A stretch of DNA of 64,000 nt. Origin: Biomphalaria glabrata. Taxonomy: Eukaryota > Mollusca > Gastropoda > Planorbidae. Below are positions 11,086 to 22,789 of this stretch, piece by piece (within the stretch, counting starts at the first letter, position 1; every line of letters starts with the position of its first letter). Both the position numbers and the translations under genes were made by a program. The stretch spans positions 9,586,011 to 9,650,010 of the forward strand of contig NC_074725.1 in NCBI RefSeq assembly GCF_947242115.1. The letters are read 5' to 3'. The notes below the pieces were generated by a model. The model was not told where the DNA came from, searched no databases, and saw only the letters and a list, made by a program, of their open reading frames with translations.

Positions 11086-13490
11086 ATGTCACTGGTTAAC
11101 TTGACATTCCTTAATGATTCGAACTGGATCGATGACATAGATTTCAACGCCCTGAGCAAAGTTCACCTTGCCATGTACAGTTTGAACATTCTCCTGGGGA
11201 TGCCTTTCAACCTGTGGCTCCTGCTTGTCCTTCTCACATCCGCCGACCTTCGCTCACGTCTGCGAAACAAAATCTTGGCTTTTATCTGCGTTCAGCATCT
11301 CGTGGAGAGCGCCCTGATATTCCCACTCATTGTAGACTTGTACAGACGCTACAACTCTTTCAAGAGCCTGTCTTGCCTGGAAATTGCCTTGTTTTACAAC
11401 TTCCAGCTCATCAGCGACTTTGTCTCCAACTGGAACGTCTTCTTGCTGATACTCTTTTACGTCTTCCACGTCTTTAATTTTCAGCCCTGCAGGACATTGT
11501 CCTCCAAGGCAGTCACGGTGTTGACGTGCTCGATGCTGACGCTTCCATGGGTCATCAGCGCAGTCCTGACCCCATCGGTCATGAAATTCTTCCACGATCG
11601 GCGCCAAGTTTTTGAAAACACATCCGAGATCCTGTCCTACTTAAAGTGCCTGCAGCCAACCGGTGATTCGTATGTTATCTACAAGTCGCTGGATACAGCC
11701 GTGCCGCTGTTTGCCGCGACCCTGCTGCTGGTAGCCGGGGTTCTTCTCAAGCGATGGGGGCTCTCGGGGAGCAGGGGTATGGCGTCCGAGCTGATTGAGC
11801 AGGAGCGACCCGAGGTGGATAGCATTGTTCCTTACCTGGCCGCTTTGATCGTGACCTACGTTTGCGACTTTGGAGTCATCCTTGCCTACTTTGAAGTCAT
11901 TATAGTCTACGGGACGTATGAAAAGTAAGTAAATGTCGTCATTAGCTAAAATGTCGTTGTTAGCTTAGATGTCATTATTAGCTTAGATGTCGTTATTAGC
12001 TTAGATGTTACTGGCTTAGTTGTCGTTATTAGCTTAGATGTCGTTTTTAGCTTAGATGTCGTTATTAGCTTAGTTGTCGTTATTAGCTTAGATGTCGTTT
12101 TTAACTTAGATGTCGTTATTACCTTAGTTGTCGTTATTAGCTTAGATGTCGTTTTTAGCTAAGATGTCGTTATTAGCTTAGATGTCGTTACTGGCTTAGT
12201 TGTCGTTATTAGCTTAGATGTCGTTATTAGCTTAGATGTCGTTATTAGCTTAGATGTCGTTATTAGCTAAGATGTCGTTATTAGCTTAGATGTCGTTACT
12301 GGCTTAGTTGTCGTTATTAGCTTAGAAGTCGTTATTAGCTTAGATGTCGTTATTAGCTTAGATGCCGTTATTAGCAACGAAAAATAGTCCAAATATGTAT
12401 TTTCAAAGATAGATAACTATGATCCAATTAATAATGGAATGTTTAAAAAAAAAGAATCCTAATGTAAAGTTTGGAAACGGTTGTGGGATTGTAAATATCC
12501 AGATGTGACTTAATGCTTGGCCACATCTGACACAGAGAAGCCTGTTGAAGGAATGGAATCAATAAGTTCTAGTTCTCCTCTCTTAATAGTTCTTTCTCTC
12601 TTGGACCAGTGGCTACAATGAGCTCTAACTAATGCAGTAAAAAAGACATTTATAAGCATAGCATTACTAGCGTGACTGCCCTTATCATAAGATAGAGGAG
12701 GAGAGCTGTATTTCACGCAGACCCAGCTGTAACCAATATATTTTGCCACATCAAGCGCAGTGAAAGCCAATGTCTGTCGTGTGTCGATTTACAACCGAGG
12801 CTCATTAGTATTGTGATAATATTTGATAATCAACAATTGAAAAATAAAATTTTTGTTTTAATATGTGATCCATCTATTAAAAAGCAAGACAGAGTCCCAA
12901 ACTGTCGAAAAAAATATACTGTTGTCTCCCTTTGTAGTAGAAGTTAGAAAGTAAAGGTCCCCTTTCAGACCATGCTATCCATGGGGACAGATCTTTGCGA
13001 GCAGTTCAAAGCTCATCTGTTTCTATGGCCGACGGTTACGAATGGTGTTACGTGGCCAGCACACTGACCAACCTCCTTTACTTCTTCAAGCTAGGTAACG
13101 ATTACTGTTAGAGAAGCTTCCAAAATCCTTAAGTTTAAAAAAATTACAGTTTTCAGCGAGATTCAAACTCAATACCATTCCGTTCGTTAGCCAAACAATT
13201 TACCAGTTTACCAATCTCCCTTCGTAAGAATTCAATCAAAAATTAAAAAAAAAACTTTTGAGACACGATTATCCTTGGTCAAATATTTCTATTTTTTTTT
13301 CTTTTTGTTGTCCAGTTACATCTGGTGGCAGGTGAGTGAAATGCTGGCGAATGTTCGAGTCATTCTCTTCACGGCCATCATCTTCTTCTTCAAGGACATC
13401 AGAGTTTCAGCCAGAAACTGGAGGCCGAGACGTCTCTTGCAGTCTCTTCCAGATCTAACCGTCAGCTACAGAAAAGAGAGCGCAGAATGA
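11086..13490 (+). CDS. Seven-transmembrane receptor of unassigned family (about 337 aa)
   Basis: Two coding exons, 11086-11924 and 13316-13490, join at phase 2 (AAAA/GTAAGT and TTGTCCAG/TTAC). The ATG lies 8 bases after an ATTTCAG acceptor, so a noncoding 5' exon is likely. The N-terminus MSLVNLTFLNDSNW has glycosylation sites. Hydrophobic segments: TM1 HLAMYSLNILLGMPFNLWLL; TM2 about NKILAFICVQHLVES; TM3 DFVSNWNVFLLILFYVFHVF; TM4 VTVLTCSMLTLPWVISAVL; TM5 AVPLFAATLLLVAGVLL; TM6 IVPYLAALIVTYVCDFGVIL; TM7 NVRVILFTAIIFFF on the second exon, with a basic tail RVSARNWRPRR. TM1 has P-F-N where rhodopsin-like receptors have G-N; no DRY and no NPxxY. It is not closely similar to the four receptors downstream. 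Probably a lineage-specific GPCR, perhaps chemosensory; ligand unknown. Confidence 0.8.
11934..12375 (+). repeat. 18-bp minisatellite starting 9 bases after a splice donor
   Basis: About 24 copies of GTCGTTATTAGCTTAGAT with point variants (ACTGGCTTAGTT, TTTTTAGC). It begins immediately behind the GTAAGTAAAT donor of the 11-kb receptor and fills the first third of the intron. Confidence 0.95.
12955..13228 (-). mobile_element. SINE family 1, nearly full length
   Basis: Reverse orientation: tail end CCTTTCAGACCATGCTATCC first, then CATCTGTTTCTATGGCCGAC, GTGGCCAGCACACTGACCAA, and finally a degenerate tRNA-like head (GATTCAAACTC..., GTTAGCCAAACAATTTACC). It sits in the receptor intron about 90 bp before the TM7 exon. 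Confidence 0.8.
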
Positions 13491-13985
13491 CCAACCAGCC
13501 AGCTCCCAGCTTTAGTGAATACGTAAAATAAGCCAAAATAATTATTTTAGAAAAAAAAAGTTTTTATTATTTTGGTCTGAAATGTCAGAATCTATACATA
13601 AAAGAGTAAAATATAGTTCAAGTTGGGATGATTAGGTGGAGACTAAAAATAATAGATAAAATGCTAACAGGCCAATGCGAAGTCAGATGCAGAAACGAAC
13701 TAATCTGATCAAAAGCAATATTTTCTAGGAATCAAAAGTGTGAAGAAGAGAATCTCTTTGCAATGCATGTGGCTTTAACTCTTTCTCTCCTAAGTGACGA
13801 TATCATCGGTGATTCCACTAGGATGTGGTAAATAATTACGGAGAGAAAGAGTTTTAAAAATCCTGAACTCCATAGACAAGTAAAATTAAAGAGAATTAAA
13901 AGCAAGTTCAATGTTATCAGAACTAATCCCCTAAGTTATTTGAGATATTGTAAGTCCACATATAGTATGTCAGTAAAAGAAGTAT
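13491..13985. other. 3' flank of the 11-kb receptor
   Basis: AT-rich; contains ATAAAA runs but no clear AATAAA close to the stop. No element recognised. Confidence 0.4.
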
Positions 13986-13989
13986 ACTT

Positions 13990-14165
13990 CTCCTTTCAGA
14001 CCTTGCTATATGTATGGGACTGATGATGATGTTAAGGTCATTTATTTCTTTTGCCAACGGTTAACTAGTTGGGGGTCATGTGGTCAGCACATCGACAAAC
14101 CGCCTTTAATTTACCTTATGTCTGGCTCCCATTAGAGTTTGATGTATCCGGTGCATAAAATAAAT
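13990..14165 (-). mobile_element. SINE family 1, partial
   Basis: Reverse orientation: CTCCTTTCAGACCTTGCTAT, GGTCATTTATTTCTTTTGCC, CATGTGGTCAGCACATCGAC and CTCCCATTAGAGTTTGATGT. The tRNA-like head is missing. Confidence 0.75.
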
Positions 14166-15654
14166 GAAGTGTTAATAACGTGTACGTAGATTCTGCACGA
14201 AGCTTAATGAGCAATTAGCAGGGGCGTGACATAATCAAGTAATGGGGGAACCATCCTTCTGTGCAGTAAAATACTAGTTGTCGCCTGCTTGCAATGTCTT
14301 AAATTTGTAACATTATTGAACAAGGTCTCGCGCCTTCTCTTTCCCTGTCCTTTTCAGCAGACCCTTGATCTGTTATGACATAGGCAACCCAAACATTTCC
14401 AACTATATACGAATGCGTTATTGACCTAGAGAAAAACCGACACACACACACACACACTAATGGTCATGCACACACCACATCACATTCAAAAAGTAAGAAA
14501 TGGCCCAATGAGCTGTCTGGCGATACACTTTAATGGCCAATTCTTTCATTCTAGAAAGCAATTGTTTACATTTTCTTTCTGCAACGATCAGCCTGACCAC
14601 ATTTCCACTGACCATTAACCACATTACCGATCTTTCAGGTTCTCCCCTACTGCGACTGTTTAAACTGAGTATAAATATAGAGGATCCGTTCACTCCCTTT
14701 CTTGCATCTTATTATTTTATTTTATTTGGTTCTTTCTTCTATACTTCGTCGTCCATTTTTGTTGTATATATTTATCTCAATAGACATAGATATTTATAAA
14801 CTGAGGAATTTTATTTAATGTGTGTAGCAATGATGGGTCTATGTTTTAATTACTAATTAGTTTTATAAATTATTTTTTTGTAGTAAAAAAAAACAAGGTT
14901 TAATCCTTCCATTTTCTTCAAGTTATCATTGTGAATAATAGTTTTAGTTCTAGAAAGAAAAGACAAATTGAACTTGTTAACTTGCTAACACTACCCTCAC
15001 GTGACAACCCTAATGTGGCCACGTACACTCGACGATTGTCTTAAAGCCCATCACATGACAGCCTTCATATTGACGAAACATCTCAAAGTCATTTATTTAC
15101 TGTGTTGTATGGTATGTATGTAAACGTTTTTTCATTGCAATGTTGTAAATCGAGGCTCCATATCATTTAAAGAGAATTTTGGAACATGTTTTGAAATTGG
15201 AGCATTTTCAATGTCCATAGCAGTTTGAGCTGAGCCCTAAAATTATTCATTCATGACCATTAGCTTCTTGTTTCAAAACTTAAATGTTCCTGTGTCTTCC
15301 TTATCAACTGAATCCTGTGGATTCCTGTCGTTTTTAATATCCTACCTAACCAGCGTCAACTTACATATTTAATATTCAGCAATCTCTACTTAGAAAGGAC
15401 CGCTTTCTAATAATTTAAAAATGAATATAAGGAGAGATAATCCAATTTGCTGAAAGGACTTCAGGAATTAAACTAATCACAGTTATTGGCCTTATAACGA
15501 CATGTTTACAACGAACTGTTTACTTTGTTTCATTAAAATCTAAACACTATACAAAGATGGATAAAGTGTGGGTAGAAATGATCTGCTGTCTTGAAGGAAC
15601 GTCTGCAATCTGTAAATGAGATTTAAAAAAGAAATTGAAGCTATACATCTAGAG
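14166..15654. other. Intergenic, no gene seen
   Basis: Contains a short (CA)n tract at about 14440-14457. The remaining sequence is AT-rich with only short chance frames. Confidence 0.5.
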
Positions 15655-15841
15655 CAGTGTATCCTAAACTGTGTTCCGCGGAACCCTGAGTGTTCCGTTA
15701 GGCCTGAAAAGGTGTTCCACGAACTACTGGAATAATTAACAAGTAGGCCGCCACGTTATTAATCTCTTTGAAAAAAAATAAGTAAAGTGTTCCGCTAAAT
15801 ATGCGAAGTGTCCCGTTAAGGAAAAAGTTTGGGAAACACTG
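15655..15841 (+). mobile_element. hAT-type MITE, 187 bp, with 8-bp TSD
   Basis: Terminal inverted repeats CAGTGTATCCTAAACT and AGTTTGGGAAACACTG are flanked by ATCTAGAG (15647-15654) and ATCTGGAG (15842-15849), one mismatch apart. The internal part is rich in GTTCCG(C)GGAAC-like words and has no coding capacity. Related copies: 51779-51947 and about 62866-63800. Confidence 0.88.
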
Positions 15842-15987
15842 ATCTGGAGTATACTTGATTTCTAAAGTGTTTATATATTTTTAATACATATTTTACATAC
15901 TCTGTACATGAAAATTAATTCTTTTATTTGAAAACTTATCTTCAGATGAATGTCGCGATAATTTCTAGTTGTCGTAATATTTAATTA

Positions 15988-16100
15988 CCTCCTCTCTCAC
16001 TCTCTCTCTCTCTCTCTTTATTACTTACTCTCTGTTACTCTCTCAGAGAGTCTCTCTGTTTCTGTTATACTCTCTCTTTTCTCTCTCTCTTTCTCTGTGT
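15988..16100 (+). repeat. CT-rich microsatellite
   Basis: Interrupted (CT)n with TTACTCTCTGTTACTCTCTCAG inserts. Confidence 0.9.
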
Positions 16101-16655
16101 ATATGTAAATAGCTCTCTCGCTATGCTCTAGAGATTGAAACATTTGAAACAATGTTATTATAAGTCCGTGTTAACAACTCATTGATTGGTTTTATGTCTT
16201 ACATTATAACATCGCGCAAAGAAATACCTATTCATTATTAAAAAATGAATTTTTTTTTGTGTTCTGATTCTTTTAATTCTTTTTTTTATCTCGGGTGATG
16301 TTTCTCTTGCCCAGTTTCAATGTTATGTCACTCGTTGGTACTTCTCGTTCTGTAATCACTGATTCACCAGGTGTGTACGGCCAGGAGTGTTAACAGAATG
16401 GAGTCTTGCGAAGCATGTTTTCACTACAAGTGAGAGGCAATCTGACGGCAATGAGCAGGGCGTCTGTAATGATGCTCACACACTTACAGCAAGGGCTGTG
16501 CAAGAAAGAAATGGCAAAACTTTGTTTTAAAATAAAAACTGCAGGAAATATTTCTTTCTACCTATGGCTTTAAGAAATGGACTCGACTCATTAATGAACA
16601 TTCACAAAGGACTTGGGTTCAACACCCGTTGCTACTTGCCCAGACATGTGACGAG
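16101..16655. other. Intergenic, nothing recognised
   Basis: AT-rich in the first half. The stretch 16310-16500 is GC-richer but has no long frame or recognised motif. Confidence 0.4.
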
Positions 16656-16659
16656 ATAA

Positions 16660-17462
16660 TTAAAAGATGACACAATGGATGTTACAGTAGTCACCTGCTA
16701 ATTAAAAGATGACCCAATGGATGTTACAGTAGTCAACTGCTAATTGAAAGATGACACAATGGATGTTACAGTAGTCACCTGCTAATTGAAAGATAACCCA
16801 ACGGATGTTACAGTAGTCACCTGCTAATTGAAAGATGACCCAATGGATGTTACAGTAGTCACCTGCTAATTGAAAGATGACCCAATGGATGTTACAGTAG
16901 TCACCTGCTAATTGAAAGATAACCCAACGGATGTTACAGTAGTCGCCTGCTAATTGAAAGATGACCCAATGGATGTTACAGTAGTCACCTGCTAATTGAA
17001 AGATGACCCAACGGATGTTACAGTAGTCACCTGCTAATTGAAAGATGACACAATGGATGTTACAGTAGTCACCTGCTAATTGAAAGATGACCCAATGGAT
17101 GTTACAGTAGTCACCTGCTAATTGAAAGATGACACAATGGATGTTACAGTAGTCACCTGCTAATTGAAAGATGACCCAATGGATGTTACAGTAGTCACCT
17201 GCTAATTGAAAGATGACCCAATGGATGTTACAGTAGTCACCTGCTAATTGAAAGATGACACAATGGATGTTACAGTAGTCACCTGCTAATTGAAAGATGA
17301 CCCAATGGATGTTACAGTAGTCACCTGCTAATTGAAAGATGACCCAATGGATGTTACAGTAGTCACCTGCTAATTGAAAGATGACCCAATGGATGTTACA
17401 GTAGTCGCCTGCTAATTGAAAGATGACCCAATGGATGTTACAGTAGTCACCTGCTAATTGCA
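16660..17462 (-). repeat. 42-bp minisatellite, about 19 copies
   Basis: The unit has AATTGAAAGATGACCCAATG followed by GATGTTACAGTAGTCACCTG and CT. Variants are ACACAATGG, ATAACCCAACGG and TCGCCTGC. Because 42 is divisible by 3, the minus strand is open for 253 codons as the 14-residue period QLAGDYCNIHWVIF. No exon structure or start context supports a gene. Confidence 0.95.
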
Positions 17463-17734
17463 ATTGAACAAAAGTTAGAAATCAACAATCTTAAGTACTA
17501 AGTGTTTTGTCTAAGAGATACGATGTCATCTTTATCCAGTGTGTCTTTGTGACCGTACGCACCGGTACGGCGTACCGGCAACTATTTCAGTGTGGGGGAA
17601 AAAGTATTACTTTTCTTGTATTTTAACGTTTATTCATTTATTAGTAGTTAAAGTCAAGCAATCCATCACTGAGTACCGACACCTATATTTTTGTTTACAC
17701 ACAAAGCACTGTGACTTTACATAAGAAACAAGAT

Positions 17735-17957
17735 GACAGGGCAAACATTCACATATACAAACATTCACACACACATTCACATAAACATTGACACACACAT
17801 ATGCACATTCACACACGCACACACATACATTCACACACATACGCACCTTTCACACACATTCACAAATACAAACATTCACACACACATAGATACTTTTACA
17901 CACATTCACACACACATTCACAAACACACAATCACACACAATCACAAAATCACACAA
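17735..17957 (+). repeat. CA-rich repeat (ACACACATTCACA)n
   Basis: Irregular array of CACACATTCACATA-like units. Confidence 0.9.
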
Positions 17958-18004
17958 TAGAATCTTTCTTTACCACAACATCTTTGTTTCCCTCTTCCAT
18001 GAGA

Positions 18005-18245
18005 ATAAAAAAAAAAGTAAACAAAATAAAACAAGGTTACAAAGGGAATCGACCCTCGAAGGGGTCCACCTAGGCAGATAAAAAGGCAGGTCTCAATATT
18101 TTCAGAAAGAATATCGGAATCAAATTCTACCAAAGACAAATAACAGAGAAGAATGGAGAAAGAAGGTTGACAGATCTTGTGTGGTGCTCCAGCGGTTCAG
18201 TAAACCAAAGGATAGGTGAAAGTGAATGTGAAGTTAAATGTGAAT
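18005..18245 (+). mobile_element. LINE 3' end (family L1a)
   Basis: Runs from ACAAGGTTACAAAGGGAATC through TAAAAAGGCAGGTCTCAATA, ATGGAGAAAGAAGGTTGACA and ATCTTGTGTGGTGCTCCAGC to GGATAGGTGAAAGTGAATGT. The same series appears inverted at 47985-48215. Coding potential is lost; 5' truncated. Confidence 0.75.
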
Positions 18246-18299
18246 CTGGCCTAACTGATGTCTTATAATGGATATCTAATTGTTTAAATCCTCAAGAAA

Positions 18300-18560
18300 A
18301 AAAAACATTTCCGTAAAAGAAAAATTCCCTTTAGTTAAGAGTTATGCAACCGTTAGTAGGAACAGCAGTTCACGCGATTATATGAAAAACTACTTATTAA
18401 TTGTTGTTTTAAATTACGCCCAACTTCTAAACGGGACGGATGGACGGAAGGACAGACATTCCACACAAAACTAATAGCTTCTTTTCCCCTTTCGGGGGCA
18501 GCTAAAAATGAAGGAAACGAAACGAGAAATTTTCCATCCAATCTAGAACAGATCACACAC
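18300..18560 (-). repeat. Dispersed element with GCCCCCGAAAGGGGAA motif
   Basis: On the minus strand: TTTTTAGCTGCCCCCGAAAG, GGAAAAGAAGC(T)ATTAGTTTTGT, TGTCTGTCCTTCCGTC, then TTGCATAACTCTTAACTAAAGG. A second copy is at 30045-30250 (+). No coding capacity; probably a non-autonomous transposon. Confidence 0.6.
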
Positions 18561-18749
18561 TCTTTTTTAACATGTCAAGTTCTTTTTTTTTCTTTACACT
18601 GGTTACAAATGTTTTGTCTGACCCAATCAGACCATGTACCTACCCAAAAGGACTCACTAAGACGTACAAAGCGCAGACGGTAAAAGCCAGAGGCCAGGCA
18701 AAGAAGATAAGTGCCAGAAACCAAAGCACTGCATGCATAATGTTACCTG

Positions 18750-18915
18750 AAATATAGTCACCAGGGAATATACGTAGAATATATATGAAACATACCTAGA
18801 ATGTACATTAAATATAACTTGAAAGCACATAAATTATACCTAGAATATACATATAATATACCTAGAATGTACATAGAATATGCCTAGAATATATATAAAA
18901 TAAACTATAATGTAT
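18750..18915 (+). repeat. Degenerate (CTAGAATATACATA)n
   Basis: About ten imperfect ACCTAGAATATACAT(A/G)(A/G)AATAT units. Confidence 0.8.
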
Positions 18916-19489
18916 AAAATATACATGGAAATAAAAACATATAATAGACAAAGTATTTACAAAGAATACAAGATGGATTCAGAACTTATGAGTGGGAGGC
19001 GACCAAACTCAGTAAACATAGACATTGGTTATATCAATATACACAAACACATAGAGACACATATATTTCCGCGAAAGTGGATCATCCCCTCCCCAAACCA
19101 ATAACGTCGCTTAAGAGCGTCCATTTGAGATTCAACCTAATCAACCGCCCGCCACCCACCTTTGGATCAGTCAGTGATAAAATACACATTGAGCATAACC
19201 ATATCTAGTTTGTACATCGATGCCGGAGATTCAGAATAAGAAGAACGAGTACTTTTATAATTTAAAAAAAAAGTGATATGTTTGGCTGAGAGGCATACAC
19301 TGCTTATTTTCATATCATGGGAGCTAGAGTTCGAAACCCTACTCGAGCTGACTAGTGATTGCTGAGCGGCACGGCCAACGTCTCCCCCCCCCCCCCACTG
19401 TTCCATAAAAGAAAAGAGAAGAGATTGGGGCAGACATCAAAGAGCCTGCTTTTAACATGAAATACGCACAATACAAAAGTAATTTTTAC

Positions 19490-19755
19490 AAAGTTTATAC
19501 CTCTTAACAACTTAGTTTATGCTAATCAATTATTGAAATTGATTATTTTGTTTGGATCGAATAGGGGAAATAAATGCTAATTATTGAGATATGTGGCTGT
19601 GGATTTATTCCCATTAATACGTTTAGCATACGTTTACTTCTCCCACTTCCCATTCTCGATCAAAATGAAATGACATCAATACATGAATCAATCAAACCAT
19701 AAAGTTAATTAACTATCAGTAATTGATTAATTTTGTTTTACATAAAAAAAAAATC
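19490..19755 (+). repeat. Dispersed repeat family D, two diverged copies
   Basis: Two stretches ending in GATTATTTTGTTTGGATCGA and GATTAATTTTGTTTTACATA, each preceded by the CATTCTCGATCAAAATGAAA / TCAATTATTGA-type blocks of the family at 7.4-8.7 kb. Confidence 0.55.
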
Positions 19756-19864
19756 AAAATGGGAGCTTATTCCTGCAGTATTGAGGTACATGGCAGTGTT
19801 TTTGTGTTTTAATTCCTTAGATAGGTTTTGTTGTCTCATATTTGGCAAACCTCGTCAGCTAAAC

Positions 19865-20215
19865 TTCAACTCACGATGTCCCCGTAGCGGGTGAGGAAGA
19901 GGAAACCGTGTCTCATATTCTTTTTGACTTTCTCAGACTGGTTGAGAACCGTATCAAACAGTTCTTGGAACACCCTCCCCCCCCCCCAACCAAAGTTCTT
20001 GACCTTTATGGTGACATACATGCATTACACAAAACAGCAGGAGATCTGTCCAGAGCTTTTGCAAGACAGAATGTGTGCCTCTCAACTTACTCTCAAGCCC
20101 TCGATCTACTGGAGTTTGATGACGAGAAGGATGGTTTCCAGCCGTCCTTAGGAAAGTTTGGCTAGGATGTTGTAATCTTCAATTCTGAAGGAACATCCGA
20201 AACATGTAAACCAAC
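19865..20215 (+). mobile_element. LINE ORF2 C-terminal fragment with 3' UTR
   Basis: An 85-codon frame (19908-20165) reads EEEETVSHILFDFLRL then PTKVLDLYGDIHALHKTAGD and LSRAFARQN, the end of a gastropod non-LTR retrotransposon protein (C-terminal CGxxEETVxHxLF zinc-knuckle region). It is followed within about 10 bases by CTTCAATTCTGAAGGAACAT and CCGAAACATGTAAA. The same 3' end closes the family-2 SINEs at 28.3 and 52.4 kb. 5' truncated. Confidence 0.75.
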
Positions 20216-20519
20216 GAAAAACACTGAGTGTCATGACACTGTTACTTGTAAAAGTTGCTACATGTATTGATGCATGACATACATTGAAATTCGTTTAATC
20301 GCACCTCCGGATAATGGGTCTAGCAGTTTAGTTAGACGGCGTTTTAAAGCAACGAAACAAATTCTATAACATATTTGAATCATGTCAATCGTACCAATGG
20401 TTAATGGGACCAGATATATATTCGGGCCGAATATTAATGTACCGTTACCGTTATCGTATTATACATATGAATCCGGTTAATAGAAACAGATGGTTAATTA
20501 GCCAAAAAACATTTGGGTC

Positions 20520-21200
20520 CCGATTAACTGGTAGACTCACCCTTTTTGTTTTGGTCGATCCCCGCTGTACTCGGCCTCCGGTTTCGAGACACTAGTAATA
20601 GAGATGTGTTATAAGAGACACGACCAATCGTTCACGATAACATTAATACTATGTTACTATTTAGTCAACGATTTATCGGTTAACCAATAAACCAATTTAT
20701 TAGTGTAAACCAATTGTTAGTGAGCCATTTGTCGTGTGAATCATATGTCGTGAACCCATGTCGGTGAACCAGTTGTCTTTGAACCATTTGTCTGCAAAGT
20801 GGTTTGCCGTGGAACCGCGATATATAGACATCTAGTTACAATTCTCCCAGAGCAATAGTTCAGACAGACCAGGGGAAGGGAGCTTTTGTTGGCCTACAGT
20901 TTCAGAAGTCTCAACTTTCTCCACAAATGAGGTCCTAAGCCCATAAAAAGATGAGTTGGATCTATTGTCATGCATTCAGTTTGTGCTGATCCATTTACCT
21001 GACGTTTGAGAAGCTCGCGGTGTGTACGCCGGAAGTGGTTGGTAACACATTGGCTGTGGGTAGATTACCGGATGGTTGTATCCCACTGGCTGAGAGATGG
21101 AAATCATGTTGTATCAACCGGTAGGTGGCCAGTGTCAGCTGTTGATAATACAAGCATACAACATCACACAACAAAGTTGATAATACATATTTTGTCAATA
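20520..21200 (-). repeat. ~700-bp dispersed repeat, copy A, with candidate first exon
   Basis: Collinear with 38810-39560 (copy B): shared blocks include ACGATTTATCGGT(T/G)AACCAAT, a run of (A/G)TGAACCA-(A/G)TTGTC units, GGTCCTAAGCCCA and a very well conserved block at 21040-21200. On the minus strand that block gives ATG at 21107-21105, then MISISQPVGYNHPVIYPQPM, CYQPLPAY..., and a CAG/GTAAAT donor at 20998. Copy B has the same N-terminal residues and a homologous donor. It could be a duplicated exon of a tyrosine/proline-rich protein or part of an unclassified mobile element. Confidence 0.6.
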
Positions 21201-21665
21201 TATTGTTGATAATACTAATGGCAATGTCTTCGATTCCGAAGATTAAGGATGAGTGTTTTGTTTCGCATGACTGCGCAACCCAGTTTTGACCTACATATTT
21301 TTGCCACATGTCATGCAGACAAAGCTTTTGTTCCTCGTTGGTCTATTTAAGTTTTCTTTTCGTCTTCTGTGCAAGTCTTTGAGTCTCAAGTGTGTGTCAT
21401 GCGGCCTTTGTGAGAGCTCTTCAACTGTATCTTTCAGATGCAATCTGCTGCCAGCTACTTTCCTCTGAGTCAAATACGGTGAAATGGCGCCTGAGTCGAT
21501 CTTTATTGAGCTTACATGGGGGAGGGGGGTTCCTCTGTTACGCTCTGCTCCTTTAGGCTCGCCAAAAAAGATCGCCTTTGGAATGCGGTCGACTCCCATG
21601 TGGTATAAGCGTACAACGCAGCGCAGATTTCGAATTGTAATTAGTGTTTCTCTACTGTCCACACC
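21201..21665 (-). mobile_element. LINE ORF2 C-terminal fragment with zinc-finger-like tail
   Basis: The minus-strand frame from 21662 reads LRCVVRLYHMGVDRIPKAIF, FGEPKGAERNRGTP..., DTHLRLKDL...SFVCMTCGKNM; overlapping frames continue WQKYVGQNWVAQSCETKHSS. This is the R(W)xGHVxRM-x-RIPKAIxFGE ... C-x2-CG-x-GL-x-SHExxH end of snail LINE proteins. Several frame breaks; 5' truncated. Confidence 0.7.
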
Positions 21666-21699
21666 GTCCTACTTTAAGGATAATTCTTTCACTTCACAT

Positions 21700-22629
21700 A
21701 ATCTATCTGTTTAAAAGTTTTACCATCACAAATTATTATTAAGTTGAAAAGATGGTACAGCTTTTTGGTGCATGTTTAGGAGCCTATGGGCTACGGTAAG
21801 ATCACAGAAAGAAACGGGTAGAATGCGGGCGGTTTAATATTGACTATTACCGTTGCTCTTAATGCTCTTTGTATATAATGAAACGGAGACTATTCTATTA
21901 AAATGATGAATGCTTTTTATTACGTAACGAGTTTCAAACCTTTAGGCCCGTGTGTGAAAAGACCGGCAGATCGTAGACAAAAGTTATGATGGAAAGGTCA
22001 GGCACAAGCAGAAGTATACCTGGACCTGTGTTGAACTTTTTACATTAGATATCTGGCATTTAGTCTTAAAAATATATTAACATAAGTAGTTTTGAACCAT
22101 TTCTCTTTCTTCTTCTTCTGGTAGATCTATATTTCAAATGTTTTGCTAGTGTGTCCTATGGTTTACGTTATATTCTAATGTGCAAATTCTTGAGCTCTAT
22201 TTATAGTTTCATTTTTAGAAGTCCTAGTTTTGCTATATTTTTTAATGGTGCATTCTCTTCCATTCGATCTTCAGAATTCGGAGTGCTGGTAATCGTTTAG
22301 TCACCCCTTCCTCCCCACGCAAAAAACAAGACCGGAACTAATAAATTTTGTATGCAATAATATGAAAATACTGCTTCTTTGCAGGATAATTAGGATAATT
22401 AAAAAGGGTCTTACAACTTGAAGGTATGATAACCGCTAGCAAGATACAAATACATTTCACAAAGATTCAAACTGGTGAACTTTGGACACTTCATATTCGT
22501 AGCTGGTCAGGTTGACTATCTTCCAAGTGTCTCATCTTAGTGTAAGTGTCATGTGGTTCAACCATAAATCGGGGAACATTCTTCAACCACTGAATATCGT
22601 CGTTCTATGTACAGACCATGACCGTGAGT
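21700..22629. other. Intergenic, nothing recognised
   Basis: AT-rich. No repeat or reading frame I can support. Confidence 0.4.
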
Positions 22630-22760
22630 CGGAGCGAGACCAATTGTTATAGAGGGCTTCAACATTTAACTTCGACGTCGCAACCTGTTTGAAGATCGTT
22701 GCAACGTCGCATGTCTGAAGTCACGTCAGGTTGCGACGTCGCTGGTCAGTGTTTTTAACG
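22630..22760 (+). mobile_element. Fold-back (hairpin) element, family F
   Basis: GAGCGAGACCAATTGTTATAGAGGGCTTCAAC leads into the inverted arms CTTCGACGTCGCAACCTG and CAGGTTGCGACGTCGCTGG. A relative with the same GCGAGACCAT(T) lead and arms is at 58185-58308 in the intron of R4. Confidence 0.65.
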
Positions 22761-22789
22761 AATAATGAAAATATCAGTCTGTTGACTCT

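Noticed and set aside
11254-11607. 117-codon minus-strand frame
   Set aside because: Antisense shadow of the 7TM receptor exon; the plus strand has coherent transmembrane segments and splice sites.
16702-17463. 253-codon minus-strand frame of QLAGDYCNIHWVIF repeats
   Set aside because: By-product of the 42-bp minisatellite, kept only as a low-interest check.
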